A stretch of 64,000 nucleotides of DNA from JAFGLZ01 sp964622545 (lineage in GTDB: Bacteria; Planctomycetota; Phycisphaerae; UBA1845; JAFGLZ01): NCBI GenBank assembly GCA_964622545.1, contig CAZUQM010000001.1, positions 1 to 64,000 on the forward strand, read 5' to 3'. Position 1 is the stretch's first letter; every line of letters starts with the position of its first letter. Shown here piece after piece: positions 34,330-43,289 of the stretch. A program made the translations under genes and the position numbers. The notes below the pieces were generated by a model. That model searched no databases, was not told where the DNA came from, and saw nothing but the letters and a program-made list of their open reading frames with translations.

Positions 34330-35045
34330 TACCCAGCCCCCTTCCGCGCGCCTTCCGCGACAAGCTGCCGGTAGATCGTCTCGGCCACGGCCAGGTCCAA
34401 CGGCGTATCGATGTCGATGCTCCGCTCGGCCGGCATGACATACGCCCCGAAAGGCCGAGCGTGAAACTTGCCGATCTTGAGCGCCGCCTCGAAACACGTC
34501 GCGAAGATCGCGCCGTTCAAGCGAAACAACTCCTCGGCCCGCTGACGGTGCGACGGCAAGGCCGACGCGTCTAGGAAGCTCTCGGCCCGCTCGTCCACCA
34601 GGCGATACATGTAGGCCGGGTGATCGCTCACCGGACAGACGCTGGCCACGCACGGCCACTCGCCCGAGGCCAGCAGCTCGATCGAACGGTCGATGTCCTC
34701 GGCCGTCCTCAGCGGCGAGGTCGCTTGCAGATGCACCACCGCCCAAGGCCCGGGTGCCTGATCGCGGACCCACTCGAGCCAATGCCGGCTCACCGCATCG
34801 CCCGGCGCCTCATCGGTCGCCAGGTCGGCGGGCCTGACGAAAGGCAGCTCGGCCCCACAAGCCTGGGCGACCTCGGCGATCTCGTCATCCTCGGTGCTGA
34901 CCATGACCCGATCGACATGGCGACTGGCCAGGGCGGCCTCGATCGTGTGCGCGATCAGGGGCCTGCCGCCGAATTCGGCCAGGTTCTTCCGCGGAATGCC
35001 CTTCGAGCCGCCCCGGGCCGGAATCATGGCGTAGACCGGATTCAT
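34329..35045 (-). CDS. neuA: CMP-nonulosonate cytidylyltransferase (NeuA-type), first gene of operon
   Basis: 238 residues. The CTP-binding motif IPARGGSKGIPRKNLAEFGG is at the N-terminus, with VSTEDDEIAEVA, HLQATSPLRTAEDID and a final ERSIDIDTPLDLAVAE (metal-binding Asp pair). It activates the nine-carbon sugar with CMP for transfer. Start: ATG at 35045 lies 5 bases after GGGAG; ATGs at 35048 and 35057 are possible. It is the promoter-proximal gene of a run of seven whose gaps never exceed 45 bases. Confidence 0.92.
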   Translation of the reverse strand: MNPVYAMIPARGGSKGIPRKNLAEFGGRPLIAHTIEAALASRHVDRVMVSTEDDEIAEVAQACGAELPFVRPADLATDEAPGDAVSRHWLEWVRDQAPGPWAVVHLQATSPLRTAEDIDRSIELLASGEWPCVASVCPVSDHPAYMYRLVDERAESFLDASALPSHRQRAEELFRLNGAIFATCFEAALKIGKFHARPFGAYVMPAERSIDIDTPLDLAVAETIYRQLVAEGARKGAG

Positions 35046-35450
35046 CATAACTCCCATATGACAGGCCGGTTGCGCACACGGAGGGCGCCGACCTCTATCC
35101 CTATTATCGGTCCTTGCCGGGTGGTCGATTAGCGCCATTCGTCGCCAAGGCCACCGTCGTCGTCCAAGGCGAATCACCCCCAAGCCATTTATTATGAAGG
35201 GGATAGATCGGCGAGTGTTGCCGAACCGCGAGAAACCCATCCCGTGGTTCGCGCATCTAACCAAGTGGACACGGACGAGGCCTTGCGTCACTGAACAACG
35301 TGCCGGTCCGAGGTCCCGTTAGCCGATAGCTGTAGTAAGGGCCGCTGACCATGTCATGACCTTTCATGGCCTAGGCTGCGAAGGATTTCGGGTGGGGCGT
35401 TCCGGGCAGGTCGACACCGACGAAAGGAACGGACATAATCAGGCGAAGCC
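35046..35450. other. Divergent promoter region of nonulosonate operon and UVR gene
   Basis: 405 bases between two genes that point away from each other. It should hold the operon promoter (minus strand) and that of the UVR gene (plus strand). A GATAAT-like hexamer is readable on the minus strand near 35105, but no clear -35 accompanies it. No riboswitch was recognised. Confidence 0.4.
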
Positions 35451-36233
35451 ATGAGCAACGATATCAATGACATCTTGAAGGACTGGCCCACGGAGAGCGA
35501 GATGGCCGCGCGATGCATCGTCGGCAGCGACGGGGCCGAGCAACTCCAGCTTCGAGTCGATCTGGGGCTGCTGCAGATGCACCTCGATGGCCGGCCCGAC
35601 GGCGAGAAACCCTTTGGCCGCCAAAGCCTGCTCGATCATCTCCACGACCTCGTCGCGTCGTCGCCTGAGGCCAAAATCGACGACGACACCTGGGACGAGG
35701 TCGACCGCGAGATCATGCAGTTTTACCAACGCCGGCGGGCCCTGCTCATGCTCGGGGCCCAGGCACAATCCGACGGAGAAGTGGAGCTCGCCATCGGCTA
35801 CTACCGACGCAGCATTCGTGACGCCAACCACAATCTCGCCGTGATGGACCTCATCCGACACCATAGCTGCTGCCAGGAATTCATCGAAGGCCACGAACGC
35901 TATCGCCCCTTCGTGATCATGCATCGCACCCTCGCCGAGGCCCAGATCGAACTCCTCCAGAAGGATCCCCACGAGGCCGTCGAGCGACTCAAGTCCGGCG
36001 TTGACCAGATCGAAACCATCTACGAGACCGTCGAGGCCCCCGAGATGGCCGGACAAGACCCCTCGATCATGCAGCTCCGCGCCCTGGAAAGGCAGGTCCG
36101 CAAGCGGCACGACATCCTGATGACGCTCCAAGAGCAGTTGGAGGAAGCCGTCTCCAACGAACGCTACGAGCGGGCCGCCGAGCTTCGAGACAAGCTGCGG
36201 GCCAAACAGGCCGCTAAGGCCTACAGCGCCTGA
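35451..36233 (+). CDS. UVR-motif protein of planctomycete type
   Basis: 260 residues, mostly helical, cytoplasmic. The beginning (about 1-60: DINDILKDWPTESEMAARC, QLRVDLGLLQMHLDGRPDG) is a conserved block seen in many planctomycetes. The C-terminus (about 215-255) is a UVR motif (LEEAVSNERYERAAELRDKL), the coiled-coil element by which UvrB contacts UvrC and which also occurs in McsA and Clp ATPases. Here no nuclease or kinase is attached, so it likely serves as a protein-binding helix pair. Function unknown. Confidence 0.8.
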   Translation: MSNDINDILKDWPTESEMAARCIVGSDGAEQLQLRVDLGLLQMHLDGRPDGEKPFGRQSLLDHLHDLVASSPEAKIDDDTWDEVDREIMQFYQRRRALLMLGAQAQSDGEVELAIGYYRRSIRDANHNLAVMDLIRHHSCCQEFIEGHERYRPFVIMHRTLAEAQIELLQKDPHEAVERLKSGVDQIETIYETVEAPEMAGQDPSIMQLRALERQVRKRHDILMTLQEQLEEAVSNERYERAAELRDKLRAKQAAKAYSA

Positions 36234-36421
36234 CCGAGCACGCCGTCGGCGCTCCCACCAGTCATCCATATCGGTCGAACGCCACGCCGCTTAGGACTCC
36301 CAGTCTGGTCATGGAATTCGTGTCCCCACCGCTGAGGCAGGGCTGCCCCTGACATGCTCTGGGAAGCCAGCCTCTACCTGAAGCGTTGATGCCTAAGCGA
36401 TGATATGGATAGGCGGAGGCT

Positions 36422-36868
36422 TCACGCCGGCACGGCGGATAGACTGATGAAGCGCCCGAGCTCGATCGGGTCGGTGAACGACACACCGATGCGATGGAAG
36501 CGATTGCAGAGGTAGCGACACCGGACCACCGTCCCCTCGACGAGATCCGGATCACCCCCCAGAGTCGGCAGCTTGATGACGCACCGGGTGTGCAGGCCGA
36601 TCGGCCCGAGATGATAGAACCCCAACCCGCCGGCACTCAGATCACACGGCATGACCCTGCTGGCCGACTTGCTACCGTTGAGATGGTGGAGCAGCACATA
36701 CAGCCATGTCTTGGAGCGGAACCGATAGCGGGGATACGACCGCTTCTCCGCCTGGGCATCGGCCTCGGCGAGGTCGTCGAGCACCATGATACGACTTTCG
36801 GCGTCGGCCGGCCATGACTGCCAGACGCTCCGTGGCGAGTCAGAATGCATCGCGATGGAGCCCTCCAT
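36422..36868 (-). CDS. PilZ domain protein
   Basis: 148 residues. The PilZ core is complete: the c-di-GMP-binding arginines in KRSYPRYRF, then CDLSAGGLGFYHLG (the D/NxSxxG motif) and a beta-barrel to HRIGVSFTDP. It should bind c-di-GMP and report its level. An ATG at 36850, 10 bases after GGAGGG, is an equally good start. A degenerate HD-GYP gene also lies in this window (23886). Confidence 0.85.
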   Translation of the reverse strand: MEGSIAMHSDSPRSVWQSWPADAESRIMVLDDLAEADAQAEKRSYPRYRFRSKTWLYVLLHHLNGSKSASRVMPCDLSAGGLGFYHLGPIGLHTRCVIKLPTLGGDPDLVEGTVVRCRYLCNRFHRIGVSFTDPIELGRFISLSAVPA

Positions 36869-37189
36869 GTTAATGCCTACTAATGTACCTCTATCGTCCT
36901 GTTTATCGACAGGATCAGCGGTTGCGCTAAACTAGAAACCGTAGAAATGAAGTACGGATGGAAGGGATTTCCCTGCGACTCCCATGAGACTGCAACGGCG
37001 ATGGTGGCAGAACGGTTAGCTACCCGCTCGGGCTAGCGTAAGGTCCGTGAACGGGGGTGCCCGGCATCCACGGTCAGGCACCGTCTCGAGGCTTCAGACG
37101 GCCGACCTGAAGTGCCGTTGCTCCCGCATTCGGGCCACAGGGCCGAGGGCCGGCCATCGGCTCGGAATCCCGCCCCGCACGATACCGCT
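36869..37189 (-). other. Intergenic region with hairpins upstream of PilZ gene
   Basis: 321 bases. It contains a CTTCAG/CTGAAG hairpin (37092-37112) and several GC-rich short inverted repeats around 37055-37085. It is both downstream of the prepilin-like gene and upstream of PilZ. No tRNA or known riboswitch pattern fits. Confidence 0.35.
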
Positions 37190-38275
37190 CTAAGGCATCG
37201 TAACCCCCGGCAACGAGATACCGCGCTGGGCGAAGATCTCGCCTAAGACAAAGGGGAACAAATCGTTGAGAACCTCCAAGGCATCATACATCCGCCCCGG
37301 CCAGGGATCGCGCCGGAGACTGACGTGCCCATCGTAATAGGCCACACTACCTCGCTGAACACGGACCAACTCGCCCGACACGTCGTCGATTGGCTTGCCA
37401 GCCATCTCGGACCCGTGGTACCGTCCGATCTCATCGGCCAGCGGAAACCAGACCGGATCGGTGCCCATCGGGCCGCCAGTGGCCTGTGGGTTCGGATGAT
37501 TGTCGTTCAGGGCGTAGTCGCATCGGGCAATGCAGCCGTTCCACCATTCGTCGATCAGCATCATCATCTTGCCGGGCGCATAGACCTGACTCAGCTTCAT
37601 GATCGGACCCGGCGCGCCGACGGACATGGCCAGCGGCTCGGGCTCCCAGTACTCGGCCTCCTGACGGACCCATGGGGGCAGGAGCCATTTGCGCCCGAGC
37701 ATGGAACGGGAGTAGTTGAACACGTTCTGGGTCTTCGCCTCGTGCCGGATGCGCTCGAATTCCGGACAACGATAGAGCCTCTCAAAACGCGTGTAATCGA
37801 AGAGCGACCCCGTTCGAGGGACCCAATTGTCGACCCATCGCTCCCCGGCTGCATCGACCAGATCGGGCCATTGCTCTTCGGGATAGAACCAGATCATGTC
37901 CTTCGGACCACCCTCAAAGTCCGAGACAACGGGCTTCCAGCTCCAGTCTTCAGCCAGAGCCCACTCCGCCGCTGTCCGCGAGGAGATGTCCCAGTACGGG
38001 CAATTGCTCGTGTCGTCGTCGAAGTCTCTCAGATCGTCCCACGCCAGACTCATGAAGGGAGGCGTCTCGTTGTAGTCCTCGGCATACATCATAATCGCCT
38101 TGGCCAACTGGCTGATCCGCGAGGCGCAGAGCGTCGTCCGGGCCTGGGCGCGGGCCTTGCTCAGCGACGGCAGCAGGATCGAGATCAACAACGCGATGAT
38201 CGCCACGACAACCAGTAGCTCAATGAGCGTAAAGGCCCGCTTGCCGCGATGTCGTCCGGTGGTTGCACTGATCAT
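37190..38275 (-). CDS. Prepilin-like protein with H-X9-DG-type C-terminal part
   Basis: 361 residues. Start at 38275, AGAGGA about 10 bases upstream; the peptide RAFTLIELLVVVAIIALLI is the class III prepilin cleavage motif followed by the pilin helix. Cleavage would come before Phe15. The following 330 residues form a large exported domain; near the C-terminus VAYYDGHVSLRRDP is the H-X9-DG-like patch shared by planctomycete prepilin-type proteins (DUF1559 relatives). Such proteins are thought to be pseudopilins or surface proteins, present in many copies. Confidence 0.9.
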   Translation of the reverse strand: MISATTGRHRGKRAFTLIELLVVVAIIALLISILLPSLSKARAQARTTLCASRISQLAKAIMMYAEDYNETPPFMSLAWDDLRDFDDDTSNCPYWDISSRTAAEWALAEDWSWKPVVSDFEGGPKDMIWFYPEEQWPDLVDAAGERWVDNWVPRTGSLFDYTRFERLYRCPEFERIRHEAKTQNVFNYSRSMLGRKWLLPPWVRQEAEYWEPEPLAMSVGAPGPIMKLSQVYAPGKMMMLIDEWWNGCIARCDYALNDNHPNPQATGGPMGTDPVWFPLADEIGRYHGSEMAGKPIDDVSGELVRVQRGSVAYYDGHVSLRRDPWPGRMYDALEVLNDLFPFVLGEIFAQRGISLPGVTMP

Positions 38276-38646
38276 GGTACAAGGTCCTCTCACTGAGGGT
38301 GTTCGACCCTTATTTGCCGTTGCTAAGATGCAATCCCTCGGGGTTCCGTTCCGGTAGGCCTGGCGAACGAGCCACCAGGAATCGCCCATCCCCTGCCCGT
38401 GACACACGCGAATCTCATGCCTGTAGGCAGAGTCCCCACCCCGCTCAACACGTCCTCGCATTGTACGCGGCCACTAACCTCAAACACCATGAAGATTCGA
38501 TAAGATTTACGTTAGGAATTCCAGTAGCACCGCCCCTGCCCGCGATTTCGGGACGAACCATCATCATCTAACACCGTATAGCGGGCGGGATTCAGCCAAT
38601 CTCACGACAGGACTTGGCGGATCACCCGCGTGACAGGAGATGATGC
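38276..38646. other. Divergent intergenic region
   Basis: 371 bases between the prepilin-like gene and the MsrB gene, more AT-rich near 38480-38530. It should hold two promoters. I could not place clear -35/-10 pairs and see no other element. Confidence 0.35.
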
Positions 38647-39174
38647 ATGCGATCGCTAAGCTACGGACTCGTCGCGGCCTGCATCGGCCTGCTGACCGGC
38701 TGCGACCAGCTAGGTTCTTGCAGGACCGCCGAGACCGACGGCAAGGGCAACGGCGAGGAATCGACCATGAGTCAGGATGTCTCCAAGACCGATCAGGAGT
38801 GGCGCGAGAAGCTCACCCCGATGCAATATCACGTCACCCGCGAGAAAGGCACCGAACGCGCCTTCTCGGGTCAATACTGGAACCACAAAGGCAAAGGCAC
38901 GTACAAGTGCGTCTGTTGCGGCCAGGAGCTCTTCGTCTCCGACGACAAGTTCAAGTCGGGCACGGGGTGGCCCAGCTACACCAGGCCCATCGATCCCGAG
39001 CACGTCAAACAAGAGGACGACCGGTCCCTGGGCATGGTCCGCAGCGAGGTGCTCTGCAGCGGCTGCAACGCCCACCTGGGGCACGTCTTCGACGACGGAC
39101 CGGCCCCGACCGGCAAGCGCTACTGCATCAACTCGGCCGCCCTGGACTTCCAGCCGGCCGAGGCGGACGAGTAG
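38647..39174 (+). CDS. msrB: Peptide-methionine (R)-S-oxide reductase MsrB, lipoprotein form
   Basis: 175 residues; AGGAG 7 bases before the ATG. Residues 1-19 form a lipoprotein signal (GLLTGC), so the enzyme works outside the cytoplasm. The MsrB domain spans about 50-172: zinc ligands in KCVCCG and CSGC, SGTGWPSY, and catalytic Cys160 in RYCINSA. It repairs oxidised methionine in exported proteins. A resolving Cys at the usual upstream position was not identified. Confidence 0.93.
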   Translation: MRSLSYGLVAACIGLLTGCDQLGSCRTAETDGKGNGEESTMSQDVSKTDQEWREKLTPMQYHVTREKGTERAFSGQYWNHKGKGTYKCVCCGQELFVSDDKFKSGTGWPSYTRPIDPEHVKQEDDRSLGMVRSEVLCSGCNAHLGHVFDDGPAPTGKRYCINSAALDFQPAEADE

Positions 39175-39273
39175 CCCTATCGCCTTTGGCATCTCAGCCG
39201 TGTACCTTCGCCCCGCCGGGCCTTACCATGCGCTCATGGAATCGGCTAGGGCATCAACCCAGCGGAGGCGATC

Positions 39274-41205
39274 ATGTCGAGACGAACTCTGGTCGTGGGC
39301 GTATGCGCGATGGCGGTCCTGGGCGTGACCGACGCGATGGCGGACGACCTCACACCGATCGGCCATGGCGCCCGGCTCGTCGCCCAAGCCAAGGCCCAAG
39401 CGGGCGGCGTCGCCCGCAAAGCCCTCTTCGCGCACCCGCCGTGGAAGGACGGCGTGGTGGGGTGGGTCGTGGGCCGCTTCGAGGTCGACCTGCGGCGAGC
39501 GAAGGCCCCTGCGCTGGCCTTCGACATGGGCATCCGCGACGATCATGGCTCGCCCAAAGGATTGCTCTTCCGCGCACGGGTCGACGGGCGTCGCGTCTTC
39601 TACGAGTTCCACAAGGACGCCGTCTGGCAGGCCGAGCGCGTCGAGCTGGGGGCGTTTGCCGGCAAGGTCATCACGCTCGAGCTGGGCGTCTACTCGCTCG
39701 GCGAGCACTACGCCCTGTGGGGCCGGCCACGCATTGTCGACAACCGTCAAGGCAACGCCGACGAGGTGATCATCGACCTCGTCGAACGGGTCGACCGGGC
39801 CAAGACGGGCATCCTGCCGCAGAAGCGGATCGCCCATGCCGATCTGCCCGAGGGCTACCGCCGTCAGCAGACCGAGGCAGGCCGCGAGCTGGTCCAGGTC
39901 CGCCCCAGCCCGCAGCAGCTCGCCTGGCAGGAGCTCGAGTACATCGGCTTCGCCCACTTCGGCATCAACACCTTCACCAATCGCGAATGGGGCACGGGCA
40001 AGGAGGACCCCAAGCTCTTCAACCCGACGGCCTTCGACGCCCGTCAATGGGTCCGCGTACTCAAGGAGGCGGGCATCAAGCTGCTCATCGTCACGGCCAA
40101 GCACCATGACGGCTTCTGCCTCTGGCCCAGCAAGTACACCGAGCACTCCGTCAAGAACAGCCCGTGGAAGGACGGTCAGGGCGACATCGTCGGGGAGATC
40201 GCGACCGCGTGTCGCGAGGGCGGCATCCTGTTCGGCTTCTACCTCTCGCCCTGGGACCGCAACCATCCGAGCTACGGCGATTCGCCCGTCTACAACGAGT
40301 ATTTCAAGAACCAGCTCCGCGAGCTGCTGACGGATTACGGCAAGGTGACCGAGGTCTGGTTCGACGGGGCGTGCGGCGAGGGCCCCAACGGCAAGAAACA
40401 GGTGTACGACTGGCAGGGCTACTACCGGGTCGTTCGCGAGCTCCAGCCCGACGCGCTGATCGCCATCTCCGGCCCGGACATCCGGTGGGTCGGCAACGAG
40501 AGCGGCGTCGCCCGCGAGACCGAATGGAGCGTCCAACCCGCCAACCCACGCATGCACCCCGGCAAGAAACACGTGTGGTGGCCGGCCGAGTGCGACGTCT
40601 CGATCCGGCCCGGTTGGTTCTATCACCCCAACCAGGACAGCAAGGTCAAATCACTGAAGCACCTGCTCGACATCTACTACAAATCGATCGGCCGAAACTC
40701 GGTGCTGCTGCTCAACATCCCGCCCGATCGTCGAGGCCTGATCCACGAGAACGACGCCAGGCGTTTGATGGAGGTACGTCGCGTCCTTGCCGAGACGTTC
40801 AAGACCAACCTGGCCACGGACAAGACGGCCAAGGCCGACGGTGGGAGCGACGCCGGCCACGGAGCCGCCATGGCCGTCGACGGCGACCCGAAGACCTACT
40901 ACGCCCCAGCGGGCGGCGAGACGACGGCGACCATTGAGGTGGTCCTCGGCGGGCGCGTGACGTTCAACCGGTCGATGATTCAAGAGCACGTCGTCCTGGG
41001 TCAGCGGGTGGAGGCCTACGCCGTGGACGTGTGGGACGGTTCAGGCTGGAAGCCGATCGCCAAGGGCACGACCGTGGGCTACAAGAAGCTCGATCGCTTC
41101 GACGACGTCGAGACCGATCGCGTGCGGGTTCGCATCCTCCGGTCCCGCGCCGAGCCCTTGATCCAAGAGATCGGGCTGTTCCGGGCACCGCCCCTCGGGA
41201 GGTAA
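39274..41205 (+). CDS. Secreted GH29 alpha-L-fucosidase
   Basis: 643 residues; GGAGG 5 bases before the ATG. Signal peptide 1-23. Residues about 40-200 form a beta-sandwich carbohydrate-binding-like domain. GH29 barrel about 210-515: HFGINTFTNREWGTG, VTAKHHDGFCLWPS, and nucleophile Asp364 in EVWFDGACGEG. The acid/base residue cannot be fixed from sequence. C-terminal 120 residues form an F5/8 type C-like domain. Fucose from sulfated or host glycans would be released outside the cell. Confidence 0.9.
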   Translation: MSRRTLVVGVCAMAVLGVTDAMADDLTPIGHGARLVAQAKAQAGGVARKALFAHPPWKDGVVGWVVGRFEVDLRRAKAPALAFDMGIRDDHGSPKGLLFRARVDGRRVFYEFHKDAVWQAERVELGAFAGKVITLELGVYSLGEHYALWGRPRIVDNRQGNADEVIIDLVERVDRAKTGILPQKRIAHADLPEGYRRQQTEAGRELVQVRPSPQQLAWQELEYIGFAHFGINTFTNREWGTGKEDPKLFNPTAFDARQWVRVLKEAGIKLLIVTAKHHDGFCLWPSKYTEHSVKNSPWKDGQGDIVGEIATACREGGILFGFYLSPWDRNHPSYGDSPVYNEYFKNQLRELLTDYGKVTEVWFDGACGEGPNGKKQVYDWQGYYRVVRELQPDALIAISGPDIRWVGNESGVARETEWSVQPANPRMHPGKKHVWWPAECDVSIRPGWFYHPNQDSKVKSLKHLLDIYYKSIGRNSVLLLNIPPDRRGLIHENDARRLMEVRRVLAETFKTNLATDKTAKADGGSDAGHGAAMAVDGDPKTYYAPAGGETTATIEVVLGGRVTFNRSMIQEHVVLGQRVEAYAVDVWDGSGWKPIAKGTTVGYKKLDRFDDVETDRVRVRILRSRAEPLIQEIGLFRAPPLGR

Positions 41206-41530
41206 GGCCCGGGAGAGTCCTCGATCCGCGCACCGAGTATCCCGTTTCGCACGTCGTGCGACGAGGCCGTTCTGACACCTTTGCTCACGGGGTACTACTG
41301 GCGGCTTGGCCCACTCTGAGAGCACGGACAGACAAGCTGCCCGTGGCACCCACAGGAGCGTCGCGAAACGTGTGACCCCCTACTGGTGCTGCCTTTCAGA
41401 CGTATCACGACGACCTGTCCGAGCCGCCGGAGTCATCCGGCGGGGGCGCGCGGCATGAATGCCGCGGCTCGAGCAGCAGCCGTGGCGTGTGCCCCCCTGT
41501 CCATCGTCGCACGATGTGTGAAACGCAGCA
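41206..41530. other. Convergent intergenic region
   Basis: 325 bases between stops of two converging genes. Apart from the paired hairpins at 41424-41466, nothing was recognised. Confidence 0.4.
41424..41466. terminator. Two adjacent hairpins, possible bidirectional terminator
   Basis: CCGCCGGA (41424-41431) pairs with TCCGGCGG (41436-41443), loop GTCA; CGCGGCAT (41449-41456) pairs with ATGCCGCG (41459-41466), loop GA. Both are perfect 8-bp stems between converging genes. There is no T-run, so factor-independent termination is not certain. Confidence 0.45.
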
Positions 41531-42973
41531 CTAGGGCGCGGCCAACGCGACCGTTTCCTCGGCAGGATCGCGCCACAGCGGGCCCAGCTCCTCGCGCGTG
41601 ATGACGCCGATCTCCTTGCCGGCCGCGCGCTGCTGAGCGATGTACTCACAGCCGCGCTGCTGAAGGCACCGCTCAAACACGCGCCCGCTCCGAAGCAGAT
41701 CCTTCACGCGAAGGAACTTCTCGTTACCGAGCAGCGGCCCCTCCGTGGCCGAGCCCATATCGGCAACATGACAGACCGTGCAGCAGGGGCTGTACCGCCC
41801 GTCCATGTGCACCCACACGCCGTTGATCCACCCACAGCACGCGAGCTTTCGACCGGATGACGCGTGGGCTGCCGAATCCGATTCGCACGCGTCCGACGGC
41901 CCCTCGACATCCGAACGCATGCTGGCCAGCAGGCGATCGGATACCGAGAAGACGACCCCGGCGTCCCTGGTGATCGCCTGCGCCTCGGACAGGTATCGAC
42001 CGCAGTCCGGGTGGTCCGTGGCGGGCCTGTTTCCGCCGTCCTCGTCTTTCATCCAACCGATCAGGTCGCCGACGGTGACCCGTACCGCACCACGCTCGAT
42101 GACCATCCGCGCGTAGTCGGGGAGCTCATGGATGTTGTCCTCCATCGCTACAAACGAGCAGGCAACGGACGGCAACTTGGCGTCCGCCTCGCGCTTCATC
42201 GAGCCCAGCATCTCCAGCTTGCCCACCGCGCGAGAGAAATCCGCGCCGCGGATCCGCCGATAGGTCTCGGCCGTCGCGGCATCCAGCGAGAAGTTGACCA
42301 TCGAGACGACCTGGCTGTCGACGATGAGCCGCGCGGTCTTCGGTGTCAGGGCGTGCCCGTTCGTGTAGAAGTCGATCATGACGTTGCGATCCCGGGCCAC
42401 CTCGATGATCTCGTCGATGTGGGGATGAAGCAGCGGATCACTGTCGCCCGAGCTCAACGTGATCCCATGGATCGTCGGGGCACAGTCGAGGATCTGCCTG
42501 AACCTGTCCGGCTCGAGGTAGGACAACACCCGCGGAGACGTGGCGTTCTGCGTGCCCTGGCACATGCGACATCGCAGGTTGCACTTGCCCCTGACGAACT
42601 CGATGTTGAGAAACGTCGGCATGTTGAGGATCGCCCGATACTCCGGCACCCATTCCGCCTCCTTCCAATGCCGGATGATGTGCCGCTGGATCTCTTCCAA
42701 CTGCCCGCCCCGAAGCCGCCCCTGCTGGAGAAGCGTCGCGAGGGTGTTGTGAAACGCCGGGCGGTACGTCGGACAGGTCCGAATACCCTCCTCCAGCCGT
42801 TTCAGCGCGTCGTCGGCCCGGCCTTGGAACAGCTCGACCAGAGCCAGATCGGTCAAAGCGGCCGCCGCCCGCTGTGCCGCATGACGGCTCGCCGTATCGA
42901 AACGATTGGACAGAAGATGTTGCCGGAGCTTGTCGTTTTCAACCTGAACGGTAGTGAAATCAAGGGTGCTCAC
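41531..42973 (-). CDS. TPR-radical SAM-SPASM protein
   Basis: 480 residues, GTG start at 42973 with AAGGA 6 bases upstream. N-terminal helical TPR-like region (about 1-110: ALTDLALVELFQGRADDALK), then radical SAM with the cluster motif CNLRCRMC (about 130-137), SSGDSDP and a C-terminal SPASM domain with several Cys (CCGWINGVWVHMDGRYSPCC...CHVADMG...CLQQRGC) that bind additional 4Fe-4S clusters. SPASM enzymes mostly modify peptides; a TPR front end could recruit the substrate. No small Cys-rich precursor peptide was found nearby. Confidence 0.88.
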   Translation of the reverse strand: MSTLDFTTVQVENDKLRQHLLSNRFDTASRHAAQRAAAALTDLALVELFQGRADDALKRLEEGIRTCPTYRPAFHNTLATLLQQGRLRGGQLEEIQRHIIRHWKEAEWVPEYRAILNMPTFLNIEFVRGKCNLRCRMCQGTQNATSPRVLSYLEPDRFRQILDCAPTIHGITLSSGDSDPLLHPHIDEIIEVARDRNVMIDFYTNGHALTPKTARLIVDSQVVSMVNFSLDAATAETYRRIRGADFSRAVGKLEMLGSMKREADAKLPSVACSFVAMEDNIHELPDYARMVIERGAVRVTVGDLIGWMKDEDGGNRPATDHPDCGRYLSEAQAITRDAGVVFSVSDRLLASMRSDVEGPSDACESDSAAHASSGRKLACCGWINGVWVHMDGRYSPCCTVCHVADMGSATEGPLLGNEKFLRVKDLLRSGRVFERCLQQRGCEYIAQQRAAGKEIGVITREELGPLWRDPAEETVALAAP

Positions 42974-43289
42974 ACGTGATCCTTTCGTACCGAGATCGGG
43001 GCCGGTAGTCGATCTGCCGAAACCTGGTGCACACCAGGCCCAATCGTCCTATCGACCTGACGTTACGGGGCCCTTGGATCAGGAAGTCCCATGGTATGAA
43101 AACACGTGCGGCCCCCGTCTGGAGCGGCCCCAGCCGGGCCCGTGGCAGCGGCCGGACGAGCGGAGCATCCCATAATGGCCCACCGTCTCGAGGGGCCCTG
43201 AATGCTTCACAGACAGCGAAGGCGTGTCCGTGCGCTGGCCGCGCGAACGCGGACGGCCCACCGTTGGCGCGGCCGCCCGATCCTGGGTC
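42974..43289 (-). other. Intergenic region upstream of the radical SAM gene
   Basis: 316 bases between two minus-strand genes. A palindrome at 43023-43038 (7-base halves CCTGGTG and CACCAGG) lies 50 bases before the radical SAM start and could be an operator. No gene seen. Confidence 0.35.

Noticed and set aside
36997..37008. GGCGATGG stretch recalling the fluoride riboswitch start
   Set aside because: The matching CGCC strand and the downstream pseudoknot bases are not present.
37010..37080. tRNA-like start (GTGGCAGAACGGTTAGC)
   Set aside because: No T-arm GTTCGA-type sequence or acceptor pairing at the right distance.
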